Assembly (NCBI GenBank): GCA_002633005.1
Contig: NMRA01000126.1
Span: 731,883-774,154 of the forward strand
DNA: 42,272 nt
Source of the DNA: Phoronis australis
Taxonomy: Eukaryota > Phoronida > Phoronidae
Direction: 5' to 3'
The notes below the pieces were generated by a model, which had not been told where the DNA came from, ran no database searches, and saw only the letters and a list, made by a program, of their open reading frames with translations. Below are positions 13,901-24,084 of the stretch, in pieces. Made by a program: the position numbers and the translations under genes. The number at the start of each line of letters is the position of its first letter. Position 1 is the first letter of the stretch.

Positions 13901-16900
13901 GTTTCTTACTGAACATTAGGCCTATGCTAGATTGCACTCCTCTCTTTCGCGGGGATAGAAAAATGCACTGCATGACTGACCAACTTTTCAAAATATCAGG
14001 TATTACTGAGTTAAATAACAAGTTAAGGCACATTGCACACCCAACACCTATATATTTGCCTTTTAGCATAACTCCTTGATGTCAGCATTACAACTCAAAA
14101 TGCAATACAGGTTTGCCTGCACTACATAGATGAATAATAAATAGGATTCAGTGACTCGAGTACATTTGCATTATCAAGACGCAGGACAAGTGGTTGACAT
14201 GTGTCTCATTGTGGTTGAATACCTTAGAATGAGAGTGGTGGTGTGCTATTTCAGGACGGGCCTATAAGGAATTCTATCTACTTCCCTTGGATGAATAGTT
14301 GACACACTGAACCTCTCTTTTTAGTCAAATTAATTCCTCAGGCTCTTCTTTACATTTCACCGTTGATGCTGCTCCAGTAATGTTTACCAATTGGATGCTG
14401 CACTGCTCGTTTTGCCCAAATCTTCCTTAAATTGTACCCCTGTACCCTCAACTAATATGCCTATGCTTACGGTAGCCGTGCGAATGAAGCTTAACATATC
14501 AATGGGCTGGCATAATCTGTGAAGGGCTCAAGGACTCAATATTATGAATATAATCTAGCATGCAACCGTTAATTTGCTTCTGCAGGAGCTATTTTGATAC
14601 AAGGCTTCCTTTGATAGCTGTTTCACTGAAATATTCATCTAACACACATTGCAGAACCCTTGTAAAGAGCTTCCGTCATATTGGCTTTGCTCTTGTAGCA
14701 CCATTGCAAATTCAAACTTGATGACTAATATGACATTCAAAACTTCACATTCATACTATCTAAAGTCTAGCAATCAACAAAAAGAACTAGTGTCAAAGTA
14801 AAATGCACTAAGTTGCTTAACAAATGACTAAATTCTCATGATTTGATTTTGAAACTTAACACAGGTGAGCCAGAGTGAATGCAGCAATCCTGTTACGACG
14901 AGTCATGAAACAGGCTGTCAAGAAACTGTACAAGTTTAATGTTTTGCAATTTTTAAGTACACCACAGGTCAGTTTTATAACTAAACCTACGCCACTGAGA
15001 AACCTGTAGCTGAGCAATGTGTTGGACAACAAGTAAGGGAACCATGGACATGTGGACAAAAGAACACAGTGTATGGCAGGCTAGATGTGTGTCGAAATGC
15101 AGGGATATGAAACTCACAATAAATTATTGTTATGATATCATTATTATTCTCATTACAAGTAATATTGTCAGGATTTGACAAACAACTAGTGGTAATAAAA
15201 TTTCGAAAGGAATGTTTGAATAAAATACCACATAGTAACATGAACTGTGCTATTATTGACAACGACAGATAATGAAGTTAACCTACCACAACACATCTTA
15301 ATTCCTTTACTGCGAAGCTAATTTGCAGGGCAAAAACTTGACTTTGGTCTTGGACCGAGGTTAACCATTCATACCAACTAACACTCCCCCCAAAAATCAA
15401 CGGATCGACGTTGGTGTGAAAGCCTTACAAAAAGTAGAATCACAGACGGGTATGAGCAGGAATGTTGCACTCACCTGATATAGACCTCTTTAAGAGCTTG
15501 AGACGCATTTGCACATGCCTTTGGGATGTGAAAAAGGTGATGGATGTCATCCCACTCTTCAGTCACATTAATCTGTAACAAAACATTAACAAGTCAACAG
15601 CCACAAACCAAGCATGAGTGCTGGGGACAAGGTAGCACTGGCACAAGATATGTTTGAGTACAAAATAGTGACTGCTTTCATACAAAAGAAAATTTTAGGA
15701 AACACTCGCCAAATTCAGGGATATTTCATCTGCAGCGTTGCTGTAGTTTCTGGGATGTTTGTCTGCTCATAAACATCCGGTAACATCACAGATAACTTAG
15801 CATCGTGTAAACAACAACGGAAAATAACAGTTGTCACTTGAGCACACCTCAGTTGAAAGCACGGGTCCACTGCAATATGCTTTTTGGTGTGATTACAACA
15901 AAACAACCATCATAGAAGAATTGAAAGCCAGCATCAAAATGCATTGAATAAGTACATAGATAAGCAGATCTTTTGCACGAAAGATTCTTGGGGCGCACAA
16001 CATCTGATCACACTGAAGTTACATCTTACCATCCACATGTGAATCAGATTACACGACCACAAGCTATTTGTGGAGTCACCAACCGGATGTTTAAGAGTTC
16101 ACAACTGTCCCACAAGGCACGTGAAAAACGACAGCAGCACCTTAGACGAAATTCCTTGAATTCACGAGGGGCTGAGATAGAAGTTACTTGCCCTCCAATG
16201 AACCGTGTTCAGGCATTATTTAATATTTATTAATGCTCATCAAGAATTTCAAATTAAGACATCATTTGTTACAAATAACAAATTATTAGAGTGCAAATTA
16301 AATTTCAGGACACAAAACACATTCAATTGACAAGAATAAACTCAAATTTTATGTGTTAGGATTTTAACCCAAAACACCTACTCTCATATAAGAAGCAAGG
16401 GATGGTACAATTTACTGCCTACTCAACAAGAGGAAGATGGTTCCACAGAGAATATTCACCTATAACTTCTCAATGCTTACAACAAAAAACTAAGGTTTGT
16501 CAACTAGTAAAAGCATATATTTTTTAAAAGAAAAAAGATAAGGGGAATATAAAAATGTGTTTTGTATTTATGCACCATTATTATTATTACCTTAACACCT
16601 TTCTAAGTCAAAATTTCATTTTTAAGAAAGATACACTGATTTCATAGTAAAATAACTCCACGGTTGATGTTACTGAAACCTTTTCTAAATGAAAACTTCG
16701 GCAATTACCTCAAAAAACCTTTAGAAATTTTTTATTAGACTTTTCGTTTGGTTTCTATGACAAATCAACTCGCAAAACCTAAGGTATTTTTGTAACAAAC
16801 GGAAGTCTTATTCGTCTTTGTTACATAACGCAAAAACTAGGCCTTTATAATCAAAAATCCTAAGAGCGTTTTTGAGACTGAGGAATAAATATTACGATAA

Positions 16901-18852
16901 GTTTGGAACGTTTCAGCAAAATCCAACAAGCCGTTTTCGAGAACTTGTGTTCCTAAGTTTAAATTAAGTCGATTTGCCGAAGCCGAGAAAAGGCCAATAA
17001 AACTGAGACGAGTGAAAGTCTCACAATCTTTGGTTAAGTATTCGGTGAAAACTTGTTTTCGGTCAATATAACCTATATATGCCTTAACCATGTCAGCTAT
17101 TTCAACATTTACTCGCGATGTCAACTGAATTTACAGTGCGTAATTAACTTAATTATCGTTAAAATGTACCGTCCCCAGCCAAGAGGTGGGATCAACTGTT
17201 ACTGTTTACTTAAAAGTAGGTCAATAGTTCATTGTTATACAAATGGTCTTTACAAATCACAAGCCGGGAGACTGATACGAAACCAAGTACGAAATGGTAA
17301 CAGAAATCGAGTTGGTGGTTAAAGCATGTCACTAGCACTAGATCGAAAGGGCGAAATGTCAAATTACTTATTGACTTAAGGAATTTGGGTGAGGATTTAT
17401 CTCTTTTCACAACTTGCTGTATTCGTGACCACAGAGACGTAAGGTTCGTAGCATTTGTTTTCAACGATTATATGCATGTAGATGCACAACTCCTTCAGCT
17501 CAGGATCATAACTGTTTTGTATTTGTTTTCCCCAGCACTGTTCTGTATACGTTGTTGACTCAATATTATGGTGGCTCTCTGAATGAAAGGACTAAGGGTA
17601 CACACGAAGGTGCTCTGTACCTGGCGGAAGATTTGGTTTGAGTTACAGCCCAGTAACCTTTGACCTCGGATAAGTAGTTAGCAAATATCCATGCAAGTGT
17701 GCGGTGCCAAGGTGGTTCTGCTAAATCTTTTTTTTTCTCGCAACGCAGTATACATTTTGTATTTGAAGTTCACCGAGAATGAAGATAAGGTATTTTGCTA
17801 GACACATAAGAAATACTGCAAAAATGGCCAATTTTTGTGAATAAGGTTTGAGATAATCTTAACACTCTAGGTTTTTTTCTTGGATGTACATTATTTTCTA
17901 CTTTAACTCTTTCGTCATATGTAAAAAATTTTGCAAGGGATAACCTCATGTTTAACTTCTTACTTTGGGCAAAAGCCAAACTTGTGCAGCATGATGCACA
18001 TTATGGCGAGCCACATACTAATACAAACCTTCATTTACAATGAACATATGTTAGCGCCCAGTCACCAGTTCTTTTTTACAGAAACTCAAAAGATTTCATT
18101 ATCTGTGTGGACATTCTGCCATTCCCACCAATCCTTTCAACATCAAATGCTCTCAACAGGTAGGCCTTACTGAGAGTAACATCAGCTGTGAGACCACAAC
18201 ATATGAGAAAACCACACAGACAAATTTACTATAGGGATACAGTACAAAGCCTGGAGCATTAAGATTTTTATCGACAAATTGGTGCACGTTATGTATAAAA
18301 CAATACCAAAACTGACATCGACATGATTAACATTTGAACCAATACAGAAATTTTACAAAATTCACATGATTTGGTCCAACATTAAATCACAAAGGATTAT
18401 GGAAGACAATGAGAACTATAAGGATGCCTTCATTAGCATGTCACTTCAACAGACCCAATAAAACTGAAAAACAGTAAATAACATCAACCCAATCCCACCA
18501 CAAGAGAGTTATCTGGCACTACTAATAAACCGGGTTTTGGAGGTAAATTCGAAATCGCATTTACAGTACCTTATTCCAGCCTCCCAGATTTGTCACAGTC
18601 GTGTACAACAAATACAAATCAACTGGTTTCCCTTGAATCAGAGGTATCTTGTAAAATGGTGTTCTGAAACAAAGACAAAATCAATTAACGTGCATAAAAT
18701 GACAAAACATGTTAATAAAAAATTACAGAGTCAAATAACGATAGCAATTTGCAAACTTACCCGCGACTTGTGTGGAATTTTCGCAAATCTTCCATGAATT
18801 TCTGAGATTCTTGTTGGTACGTGAATCGGTCTTTCTTCATGAAGTTTTCCAT
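1837..18852 (-). CDS. ARID2: ARID2 (BAF200), N-terminal part, 9 exons, 3'-incomplete
   Basis: ARID2 is the DNA-binding ARID subunit that defines the nuclear PBAF form of the SWI/SNF remodelling complex. Coding segments on the minus strand: 18852-18761, 18663-18570, 15572-15475, 7141-6978, 5221-5003, 4853-4786, 4268-4196, 2671-2574, 1995-1837. Together they are 1,065 nt, 355 codons, with no stop and matching phases. Residues about 19-105 form the ARID domain (motifs [39 protein letters not shown]). Residues about 110-130 are an acidic/basic linker. Residues about 150-355 follow the vertebrate ARID2 order: [16 protein letters not shown], then [20 protein letters not shown], then GLDTLGNIA, the start of the armadillo-like repeats. 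An in-frame TGA lies upstream of the ATG. Intron 1 is only 97 bp while intron 3 exceeds 8 kb. The family assignment is secure; individual junctions are read by eye. Confidence 0.97.
1996..2573 (-). other. ARID2 intron 8
   Basis: An AT-rich intron between two certain exons. A 167-codon open frame runs through much of it on the minus strand, but it shows no recognised domain and spans the donor side of exon 8. I see no other feature. Confidence 0.85.
2574..2671 (-). CDS. ARID2: ARID2 coding exon 8
   Basis: Encodes residues 270-302. Acceptor ttgtag|ACAAAT, donor CAG|gtaggt. The reading enters in phase 1 and leaves in phase 0. The end, [13 protein letters not shown], matches the conserved ARID2 motif just before the armadillo-like region. 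The first half ([13 protein letters not shown]) is less conserved. Confidence 0.95.
2672..4195 (-). other. ARID2 intron 7
   Basis: About 1.5 kb of AT-rich intron. I see no coding exon, RNA gene or clear repeat structure in it. Confidence 0.8.
4196..4268 (-). CDS. ARID2: ARID2 coding exon 7
   Basis: Encodes residues 246-269 plus one base. Acceptor ttgcag|TTCTGG, donor AAAAAG|gtacca. It reads [16 protein letters not shown], aligning with the FWKDIV...LIS segment of vertebrate ARID2. Reading through the donor would reach a stop after about 18 further residues. The phase-1 exit fits exon 8, so the donor at this site is preferred. Confidence 0.92.
4269..4785 (-). other. ARID2 intron 6
   Basis: About 0.5 kb of intron. 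An open frame of about 60 codons exists on the plus strand near 4591-4776 but it has no recognised similarity and starts without an ATG. I see nothing else. Confidence 0.8.
4786..4853 (-). CDS. ARID2: ARID2 coding exon 6
   Basis: Encodes residues 223-245. Acceptor attcag|GACCAT, donor AAG|gtacag. It reads [19 protein letters not shown], matching the 'FGEEW...DRDFVK' part of vertebrate ARID2 in position and character. The 68-nt exon is in phase with both neighbours. Confidence 0.93.
5003..5221 (-). CDS. ARID2: ARID2 coding exon 5
   Basis: Encodes residues 150-222. Acceptor tgctag|ATACTC, donor GAAG|gtgagt. It contains [20 protein letters not shown], the best conserved stretch between the ARID domain and the armadillo-like repeats. 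Intron 5 after it is only 149 bp. Confidence 0.95.
5222..6977 (-). other. ARID2 intron 4, with a promoter-like patch
   Basis: About 1.75 kb. The part from about 5500 to 6130 has more CpG dinucleotides than the surrounding intron. On the plus strand it holds an ATG in good context (aaaaATGGCG at 5519) opening a 95-codon frame that ends at about 5806, an inverted CCAAT motif (ctattggcca, near 5603), and 'gcgcatgcacgtgac' near 5813, which combines an NRF1-like half site and an E-box. No similarity to a known protein is recognised. It could be a repeat copy, an internal promoter or an antisense transcript start; I cannot tell which. Confidence 0.4.
6978..7141 (-). CDS. ARID2: ARID2 coding exon 4
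   Basis: Encodes residues 95-149. Acceptor atcag|GTATCT, donor CCAG|gtaaag. It starts with the end of the ARID domain ([11 protein letters not shown]). It continues with an acidic run (GGEDEEEDR), a basic run (MRRKR), and [11 protein letters not shown], which matches the SSYNYQQH motif of vertebrate ARID2. The acidic-then-basic linker is a candidate nuclear localisation region (inference). Confidence 0.96.
9006..9190 (+). repeat. hAT-like terminus and weak 92-bp tandem pair
   Basis: Position 9006 starts with cagtgtttccc, a terminal motif common in hAT-type DNA transposons. The reverse complement of the same motif ends at 9952 (ggggaaacactg). Beyond about 12 bp the two ends differ, and the flanking 8-mers do not match, so one complete element is not shown. 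Just inside, 'gtggtgaatggtc' occurs at about 9039 and 9131, giving a diverged tandem pair with a period near 92 bp. Confidence 0.35.
9400..10686 (+). repeat. Direct duplication, copy 1 (1,287 bp)
   Basis: This block matches 12207-13493 at a constant offset of 2,807 bp with no insertion or deletion. The differences I found by eye lie only at the edges: two near 9409-9413 and about four in the last 105 bp (near 10582, 10589, 10637 and 10658). The interior of more than 1.1 kb looked identical. It contains no recognised gene. A diverged relative at 11095-11390 shows that the right half belongs to a repeat family. Confidence 0.93.
10740..10843. repeat. Short palindromic repeat region
   Basis: Contains 'gtgtccaaatggtgaacagg' near 10750 and 'cgtccatttggacg' near 10805. 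The second is a perfect 6-bp inverted repeat around tt, and it partly complements the first. Probably the end of an unidentified mobile element. Confidence 0.3.
10844..10931 (+). repeat. 44-bp tandem duplication, 2 copies
   Basis: The 44-bp unit beginning tgatacaacgattcccttta is present twice in a row, with one mismatch (t/a near the middle of the unit). It lies between the two long duplicate blocks and is not part of them. Confidence 0.9.
11095..11390 (+). repeat. Diverged third copy of the duplicated block
   Basis: Order and wording follow 10035-10425: 'gaccttt/cgaaattgaagtcca', 'ctctaactgac(at)gtgcat', 'gagtagt/ctac', 'aatgtcat..aagtc(g)ttgaag', and 'gaatgatgcagtgcaaattt'. It has many substitutions and small indels, so it is an old member of the family, unlike the two nearly identical blocks on each side. 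Confidence 0.7.
12206..12206. other. Ambiguous base N at the duplication boundary
   Basis: The single N at 12206 lies immediately before the first matching base (12207) of the second duplicate block. This position suggests a sequence join or collapsed gap rather than a random low-quality base. Confidence 0.85.
12207..13493 (+). repeat. Direct duplication, copy 2 (1,287 bp)
   Basis: Second copy of 9400-10686. The match stops sharply at 13493 (aaaccagc, followed by aagtta here and by tttttat in copy 1). All differences from copy 1 seen by eye lie within about 15 bp of the left edge or about 105 bp of the right edge. Confidence 0.93.
15475..15572 (-). CDS. ARID2: ARID2 coding exon 3
   Basis: Encodes residues 63-94 plus two bases. 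Acceptor ttacag|ATTAAT, donor ATCAG|gtgagt. It reads [20 protein letters not shown] followed by QALKEVYIR, the second half of the ARID domain. The W, the P-x-x-C and the NAS motif are characteristic. Confidence 0.96.
15573..18569 (-). other. ARID2 intron 2
   Basis: About 3 kb. It holds the dispersed repeat at 16510-17160, listed separately. An unrecognised 87-codon plus-strand frame near 15973-16233 starts with TTG rather than ATG and is not called. I see nothing else in 17160-18569. Confidence 0.8.
16510..17160 (+). repeat. Dispersed repeat, copy A
   Basis: Aligns in the same orientation with 36960-37520. Shared landmarks in order are 'aaagaaaaaagat', 'accattattattac', 'gtcaaaatttcatttttaag', 'gaaacctttt', 'ctcgcaaa', 'aggtatttttgta', 'attcgtct', 'ttttcgagaac', 'tgttcctaagtt', 'ttggtcaatat' and 'cagtgcgtaat'. 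Copies are well diverged with indels. No terminal repeats or open frame were found, so the class is unknown. Confidence 0.75.
18570..18663 (-). CDS. ARID2: ARID2 coding exon 2
   Basis: Encodes residues 31-62. Acceptor tttcag|AACACC, donor AATAAG|gtactg. It reads [20 protein letters not shown] then [11 protein letters not shown]: the first half of the ARID domain with the DL..LY and LGG motifs. It is separated from exon 1 by only 97 bp. Confidence 0.97.
18761..18852 (-). CDS. ARID2: ARID2 coding exon 1 with start codon
   Basis: Starts [10 protein letters not shown] and ends in DLRKFHTSR plus two bases of the next Gly codon; donor CGCGG|gtaagt. The ATG at 18852 is the first after an in-frame TGA about 50 nt upstream, if the leader is unspliced. 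The N-terminal segment before the ARID domain is short, as in vertebrate ARID2. Confidence 0.95.
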
Positions 18853-19400
18853 GTTTGGCTTTGAAGCGAGTCCACGCTGCGATTGAATATAGAGCGAAAT
18901 TCAGAAATCATTCATCAATAACAATTACATCTATCCGTATGCAATCAGTAATCCAAATAAAGACCCGATAAATAAAGGAAATCCGCGACACGCTGGGGAA
19001 ACCCTCAATGATCGGGTGCCTCGCTTTCTTCTCGCTTTGAGAGCGTTTCTACACCACAGATCCTCACAATGACAACGCGATGCAATCTGTAAGACACTTA
19101 AGATGCATTTCATCCACGTATAACATTGTCAAGTGAAACAACGCCGTCAAATTCGCCTTGAAATTTGGTCCATCTCGCACATCGGAACGACAAAGTAAAA
19201 CACAAAAAACATAATGAACGTGCCCTTCCTCAATGCTGCCGAGAGGGGTATGGTCAATTGAGTTTTTCATCGACAAATGCAAACAAAATGGCGGCGCGCA
19301 GTAGATTCGAACCGGAATCGAAGACACAAATAAAGACCACAAAATGGGCAACGGACTTATATTTCCGACAGTGATATACAAAAAAATAAATCTTTAAAGA
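18853..19400 (-). promoter_or_regulatory. Probable ARID2 5' leader and promoter region
   Basis: Upstream of the ARID2 ATG the sequence is richer in G, C and CpG than the introns. At about 19282-19295 it has aaaatggcggcgcgc, a perfect YY1-type motif often found close to transcription starts. The motif's ATG also opens a 29-codon plus-strand frame (MAARSRFEPESKTQ...) ending at about 19374, so a divergent transcript is possible. No TATA box stands out. The region is inferred from position and motif only. Confidence 0.45.
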
Positions 19401-21314
19401 TTCAAGTTCATCTGAAATCAAAATGAGAAAAAATAGAGCCTTTTGTAACGTTTTGGCAAAGTTATTGCAACTCACGAAGACCGGGTCACAAAGACTGCAG
19501 CGTCCATTAACCAACAGAGTCCTCTGCCGGATGATGAAAGGCTGGTTGCTTTGGTTGGAAAATCGCGCGCGAACTGATAGCTGCTGATTCTTGCAGGAAA
19601 ACAGCAGACAACATACGCACTGACTTTGCCTTTAGCCATGCAACTTCAAAACCCACATAAGAATGAGTATCCGATGAAATATTTGGCATCAACTGGTTTT
19701 AGTCGCCGTACCGTTGTTTTACGGAGAGTGACCCGGCAGAAACTGATGACTGACGCGCCGCCGTTAAAGCTGTTTCCGCCGTATTCTACCTTGTGACTAA
19801 GAGAAAGGTACTTCAGGTCTGCGAGTTCTAGCCATTTCTCTTAACACTGAACTACCCAAAGGACGAGCAAATTCATCAGTGTATTGACTCAAAGACTGAG
19901 TACTATGATTGCCACCGACCGGGAGTGGCGGCCAGCGACGGAGACCCGGCACTGTATGAATTCAATTATTGTACTGTCACAGCTACCTCTTCTCATACTA
20001 TCCATGTCATTCATCTACACGTCGATCTTATCCAAACTAGTCGCAGAGTGCTACTGATTCCGGAATTAGGCTATTGAGTTGTTATAGTAATGGGCGTCAC
20101 TGTCTGAAACCGTATTCAGCTCAGGTGTACGCCAGTTTCATTGAAGCGTATGAGTGGGCGATAAAATATCGGCAATAGGCCTAAAAAAAACAACCAGAAA
20201 TGGTATCTGTAAAACTTCGAGGAAACGTTTTTCTATAATGCACGTGCCACGAGAGGCATTGGTGCGACACAAATTTCACCCGCGATTTTCAGCACCCCTA
20301 ACTGTTTTGAATATCGAATTCTGATAAGGGTTAGCCTCAGTTGAGGCGATGGAATTTTCATTGACACACTCAGGAAATTGTTGTTTGCCAGTGGCCGCGA
20401 TAAATCCAACACTATAGACACGGTTTCCTTAGTGCTGACCGTCCGCCGTGGCCATCCATGTGGAGACCTGGTAGGCCCTACAGTCAGGTGACTGAGACGA
20501 GAGGCCTGGAGAATAAGCATGGGGCGGATGAACGCCTAAACACCTAATCGCCTGCAGGGCACGTCGGCCGCATACATACGCAGTCTACCATTTTTGAAAT
20601 TTAGCAATCACGCCGAGTAGAAAACAGCAAATTAAGAGAGCGGAGTACGCAATAAGCCTAAAATATCAGCAATTAGCGAGAGGATAAAGTCATGTGGTCA
20701 GATTTTAATCAAAGTATTCTTATTTAAAAGAATTTGTTACTTTCTTCTATTACATTATTTCCGCCAATTACACCACCGGCTCAATGCGATGACGTACATT
20801 GCTGAGGACGACTTCGTCGAAAATTGCATAAGGAGTCTGTACAGAAATTTCGCGAGGAGGTGTCGCAAAGTGCTCCACAGCTGAAGCTAGAAATCACTAG
20901 TATTTCTCTTCTCATAGGCGTTGTGCATTGTTACATCTCGACACTTAAACACAAAAAATAGTCAAACGTGAATCCGCAAAAACGTGGGAAATTGTCACCC
21001 AAATTTTAATCACTTCGTGAGTGTAGACGATCAGGGAAATCTTGCGAGCGTAGTCAATACGTAGATCGAGACGATTTATGTCGTATTCAATTACTGCTCT
21101 TCCACCACAACCTATATTAGAGCAGTCGGTCTCATCTGAAGCAGGAACGAGGTGAAACATGCAATAAAGTATGGCCTCATGTGTCGGGGAAATTTTGACG
21201 CTTTTCCTCATGAAAACTAAGCCCGAACGGATCACAACAAATGCCAACGCTCAGTCCCCACGACGCGCTGTCGGCGGTTAAAAACTGGACCGTGTGCGTT
21301 GGAATCGGACAAGA
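19400..21314. other. Intergenic region upstream of ARID2, no gene recognised
   Basis: Holds several open frames of 60-100 codons. The longest are minus-strand frames near 20233-20520 (96 codons) and 20945-21247 (101 codons). None has a recognised domain. The part from 19500 to 21300 is GC-richer than the flanks and has scattered CpG. It could contain upstream regulatory DNA or old mobile elements. Confidence 0.5.
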
Positions 21315-23110
21315 GTAACACGGAGCGTTGAAATGCACCCACGAATCATGCACCGCATTCGGTGTGCTTCTGGACTCAGGGTATTTATTTGTATCCTAAA
21401 AATGGCCACTAGATAGCGCAAAATACGTCGAATACACCCGAAAACGGCAACCATCGTTTCTTTAATAAAAATCCATCAAGGAACTTCAGAGTAATAGAGG
21501 AAAACGGAAAAAAAAATGAAATTGCCATTAGGGGGACAATGTTCGTCGGATCCGTCTGAAAGTCATCGTCTGTCAACATCATATAAATATATTTGCTAAA
21601 TTTAACAAAGATTCTGCAGAGGGTTTAAGAGATACAGCGACATGGAAGCAAAAAAAAAACAAAAAAAAACTACCACTAGGAGGGGCATTAGTAGCCGAAG
21701 TCGTCAGGAAATCGTCAACCGTTCTGCACTAAGAACACGATGTGCCAAATTTCACAATCCTTAGAACAGTTTGGTTGGGAGTGGACGCCATAAAACAGAC
21801 TCAAAAACAGTAAAAATGGAGACAGCACAGCGCAAAACACGTCAAATCCATCCGAAAACGGAAATATGTCATCATTTGTTCAATAGTTCTCTATTTACTA
21901 AGTTTCAATATATCCGTCAAGGAATTTCAGAAAAACAGAGGAAAACGGAAAAAAATGAAATTGCCACTAGGGAGCACAGCGATCGTCGGATATGTCTGAA
22001 TGTTGTTGTCGTCAGGTGTCAACTTCATATAATCACACTTTTTAAATATAATAATTAAGTTCCTGCAGCGGGTTTAGCTATGGAAAAAAAATGCCACTAG
22101 GAGCCGCCAAAGTGGTCGGAAAAACACCGTCAGCAGTCCTCTTCACAGTAGGAACATACATGCCAATTTTTAAAACTGGTTCCTAGGGTTGACAGAGGGG
22201 CAAACGCCAAAAAACAGTGAAAATGACCACAATACCTTGAATCCATCCGGAAATGGAAGGAAGACGTCATCTAGCTTAGTAATAAGTGCCTACAGGGTAT
22301 TCACCAAATTTTAAGAAAATCTGTTGAGGATCTTTGATACAGAGTTAAACATAAAAAATTAAAATTGCCACAAGGGGGCACACCGGTAGTCCAATCTGTC
22401 CAAAAGTTGTGGTTGTCCGTTGTCAACTTCATATAAACATCCTGCAGAGCATTTACGGGCGATATAGCCATAGGCACAAAATCAAACAAAACTTCCGTTA
22501 CAGGAGGTGCCACAGTACTAAAAAAAATATCAGCTGCCCTCTTTACAGTAAGAACACACCATGGGCGGATCCAGAGTATTAGTCAGGATTTTGCCTGTCA
22601 GACATTGGCACTACCGAACTGTCCAATGGAATCTTGGGAGAATTTTAGAGGGGGCCATGCCCCCCTTGGCCCCCCCTCCAAATCCGCCACTGCATACATG
22701 ACAATTTTCAATTTTCATGATAATCCTGAGAGTGGTTTGGTTGGCTCAGGGGCGGATGCCAAAAACCACTCGAAAACAATCATTGATAAAAATGACCACT
22801 AGGTGGTGCAAAATATGTCGAATCCATCCGAAAACAGGAGGATAGCATCATCTGATTAATAGATGCCTATGTGCCAAGTTTCACAATAATCCGATGAAGA
22901 CTTTTGAAGATACAGAGGTAATCATAAAATAACGAAAATGGCCACTAGGGGATACACCAGTAGCCGAGTCCGTCCGAAATTCGTTATCTGTCGCCAGCTT
23001 CATAGGAACACGTCTGCCAAAACTAAAGATCTTGTGAGGGGTTTAGGAGATACAGCTGCCGACACCGTACAGACAGAGATGACGGCAATGTGCACCCACA
23101 TCTATGGTCA
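21315..23110 (+). repeat. Composite 'cactaggggg' repeat, copy 1
   Basis: Begins with acacggagcgttgaaatgca and ends near a 'gatgacggcaatgtgcaccc' segment. Inside, alternating units recur every 230-280 bp. One type is '(t)gccactagggggca..cg(g)atc(c)gtctgaaag..catataa..tttgctaaattta..aagatcctgca'. The other is 'ccactagg..ggtgc(a)aaa..cgaatccatccgaaaac..' . The same order of ends and units is seen at 31725-33045, and a short copy at 27690-27960. All three lie in + orientation. The conserved ends argue for a mobile element with internal tandem units rather than plain satellite. No transposase frame was found. Confidence 0.75.
22559..22692 (+). mobile_element. Small element nested in the composite repeat
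   Basis: About 130 bp beginning catgggcggatccag and ending aatccgccactg. The ends are imperfect inverted repeats (cagtggcggatt / catgggcggatc). The middle has runs of G and C (gggggccatgcccccc). Comparison with the paralogous site near 32611 ('gtaagagcatacatgccaattt') shows uninterrupted sequence there, so this segment inserted after the host repeat formed. Terminal sequence resembles hAT-type MITEs; the target duplication is not clear. Confidence 0.6.
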
Positions 23111-24084
23111 CATAAAAACGAAAATGGTAAAAATTTGCAATTAAATGGTGGTTACATGACTATAAAAAGTGAGCAGAATTTTAAGGCATGTAGACTATAC
23201 AACCTTTTCGATTATGGAGCATTTAAAAAAATTCTAGTTTTACCAACGGAAAATGGACAACTTAAAGTTTCAAGCTGAACTTGAAAAGAACTTCAGGAAG
23301 GTTGAGCTTTTATCTTCTAAAATACTTGTTAAAAACAATCACTTTGGCAGAAGCGATAAGCGAATTTCCTCGGCAATACAACTGAGAGAGATCCACAAAA
23401 AATCGCTACATCAGAACACTTACTCAGTTTACGGCACCAGTAACGTCTATTATAATTTTAATTTTAGAACTTTATAGTAGAATAATGTTCTACTCCAAAA
23501 GACCCACGACATGTAAAACAGGGACGTTAAAAGGTGTCATCATTTTACACCTGATGGATTATGCGCATCAAAAAGGCAGCTAAAAATGGATGAGAAATCA
23601 TAGTAACGTTATTTTATAACCATCCTCAATTGAGACCAAGAGGTCAAAACTGGATGAACTACAAGAAATCATGAAGCATCATACGGCAGTTAACTTTGCA
23701 AAGGCCTCTTGAGTGGCCTCTTTTATTTAAATAGCACAACAATCGGAATGACTATTCCAAATACATACTTTTGTAACAAAAATTAAAGATGTGAAAACAA
23801 ATATTTCACGATCAGGCTCAGCAGCATTGAAGAAAATGACAGAGAGACAGAAAGCAACACGTTTAAGGAGAACGAAGTGGAAGAAAATGAATGCACTGGT
23901 CTATCACAGTTATGGGGTATTCCAGCGCTCATCTGAGTATATTGGAGGAGCACAACATTAACTTTACACACACCTTTACAATGAGCAGATCTCTTGAGAA
24001 ATACTATGTCAGTGTACTTACACTATGGAAATTTTGTAGATCTGTCCATGCTGACCGACTCATCAGTTTGTATTAGTAGCTCAT
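23111..24084. other. Interval downstream of MTF1 repeats, no gene recognised
   Basis: AT-rich DNA between the composite repeat and the minisatellite. A plus-strand ATG frame at 23253-23477 (74 codons, starting MDNLKFQAELEKNF) has no recognised similarity. On the minus strand, AATAAA occurs at 23727-23722, a possible poly(A) signal for MTF1 about 950 nt beyond its stop codon. Confidence 0.4.

Larger units (their letters stand above)
7142..15474 (-). other. ARID2 intron 3 (8.3 kb), repeat-rich
   Basis: The largest ARID2 intron, inserted inside the ARID domain coding sequence. From 9400 to 13493 it carries the two copies of a long direct duplication and a third diverged relative, each listed separately. 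I see no specific feature in 7142-8990 or 13494-15474, apart from a poly-A run near 7567 and unrecognised open frames under 100 codons. Confidence 0.8.

Noticed and set aside
13786-14079. A 97-codon plus-strand frame with hydrophobic stretches
   Set aside because: No recognised family, no start context, and inside ARID2 intron 3. The hydrophobic content follows from T-rich codons.
15973-16233. An 86-codon plus-strand frame rich in basic residues
   Set aside because: It begins with TTG, not ATG; no similarity is recognised and no splice sites give it a partner exon.
20945-21247. A 100-codon minus-strand frame upstream of ARID2
   Set aside because: It looks fairly protein-like but has no recognised domain and no convincing splice sites. 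A protein search and RNA-seq would decide; not called as a gene.
23253-23477. A 74-codon plus-strand frame with an ATG (MDNLKFQAEL...)
   Set aside because: No similarity recognised, and it lies in repeat-flanked DNA; too short to support alone.
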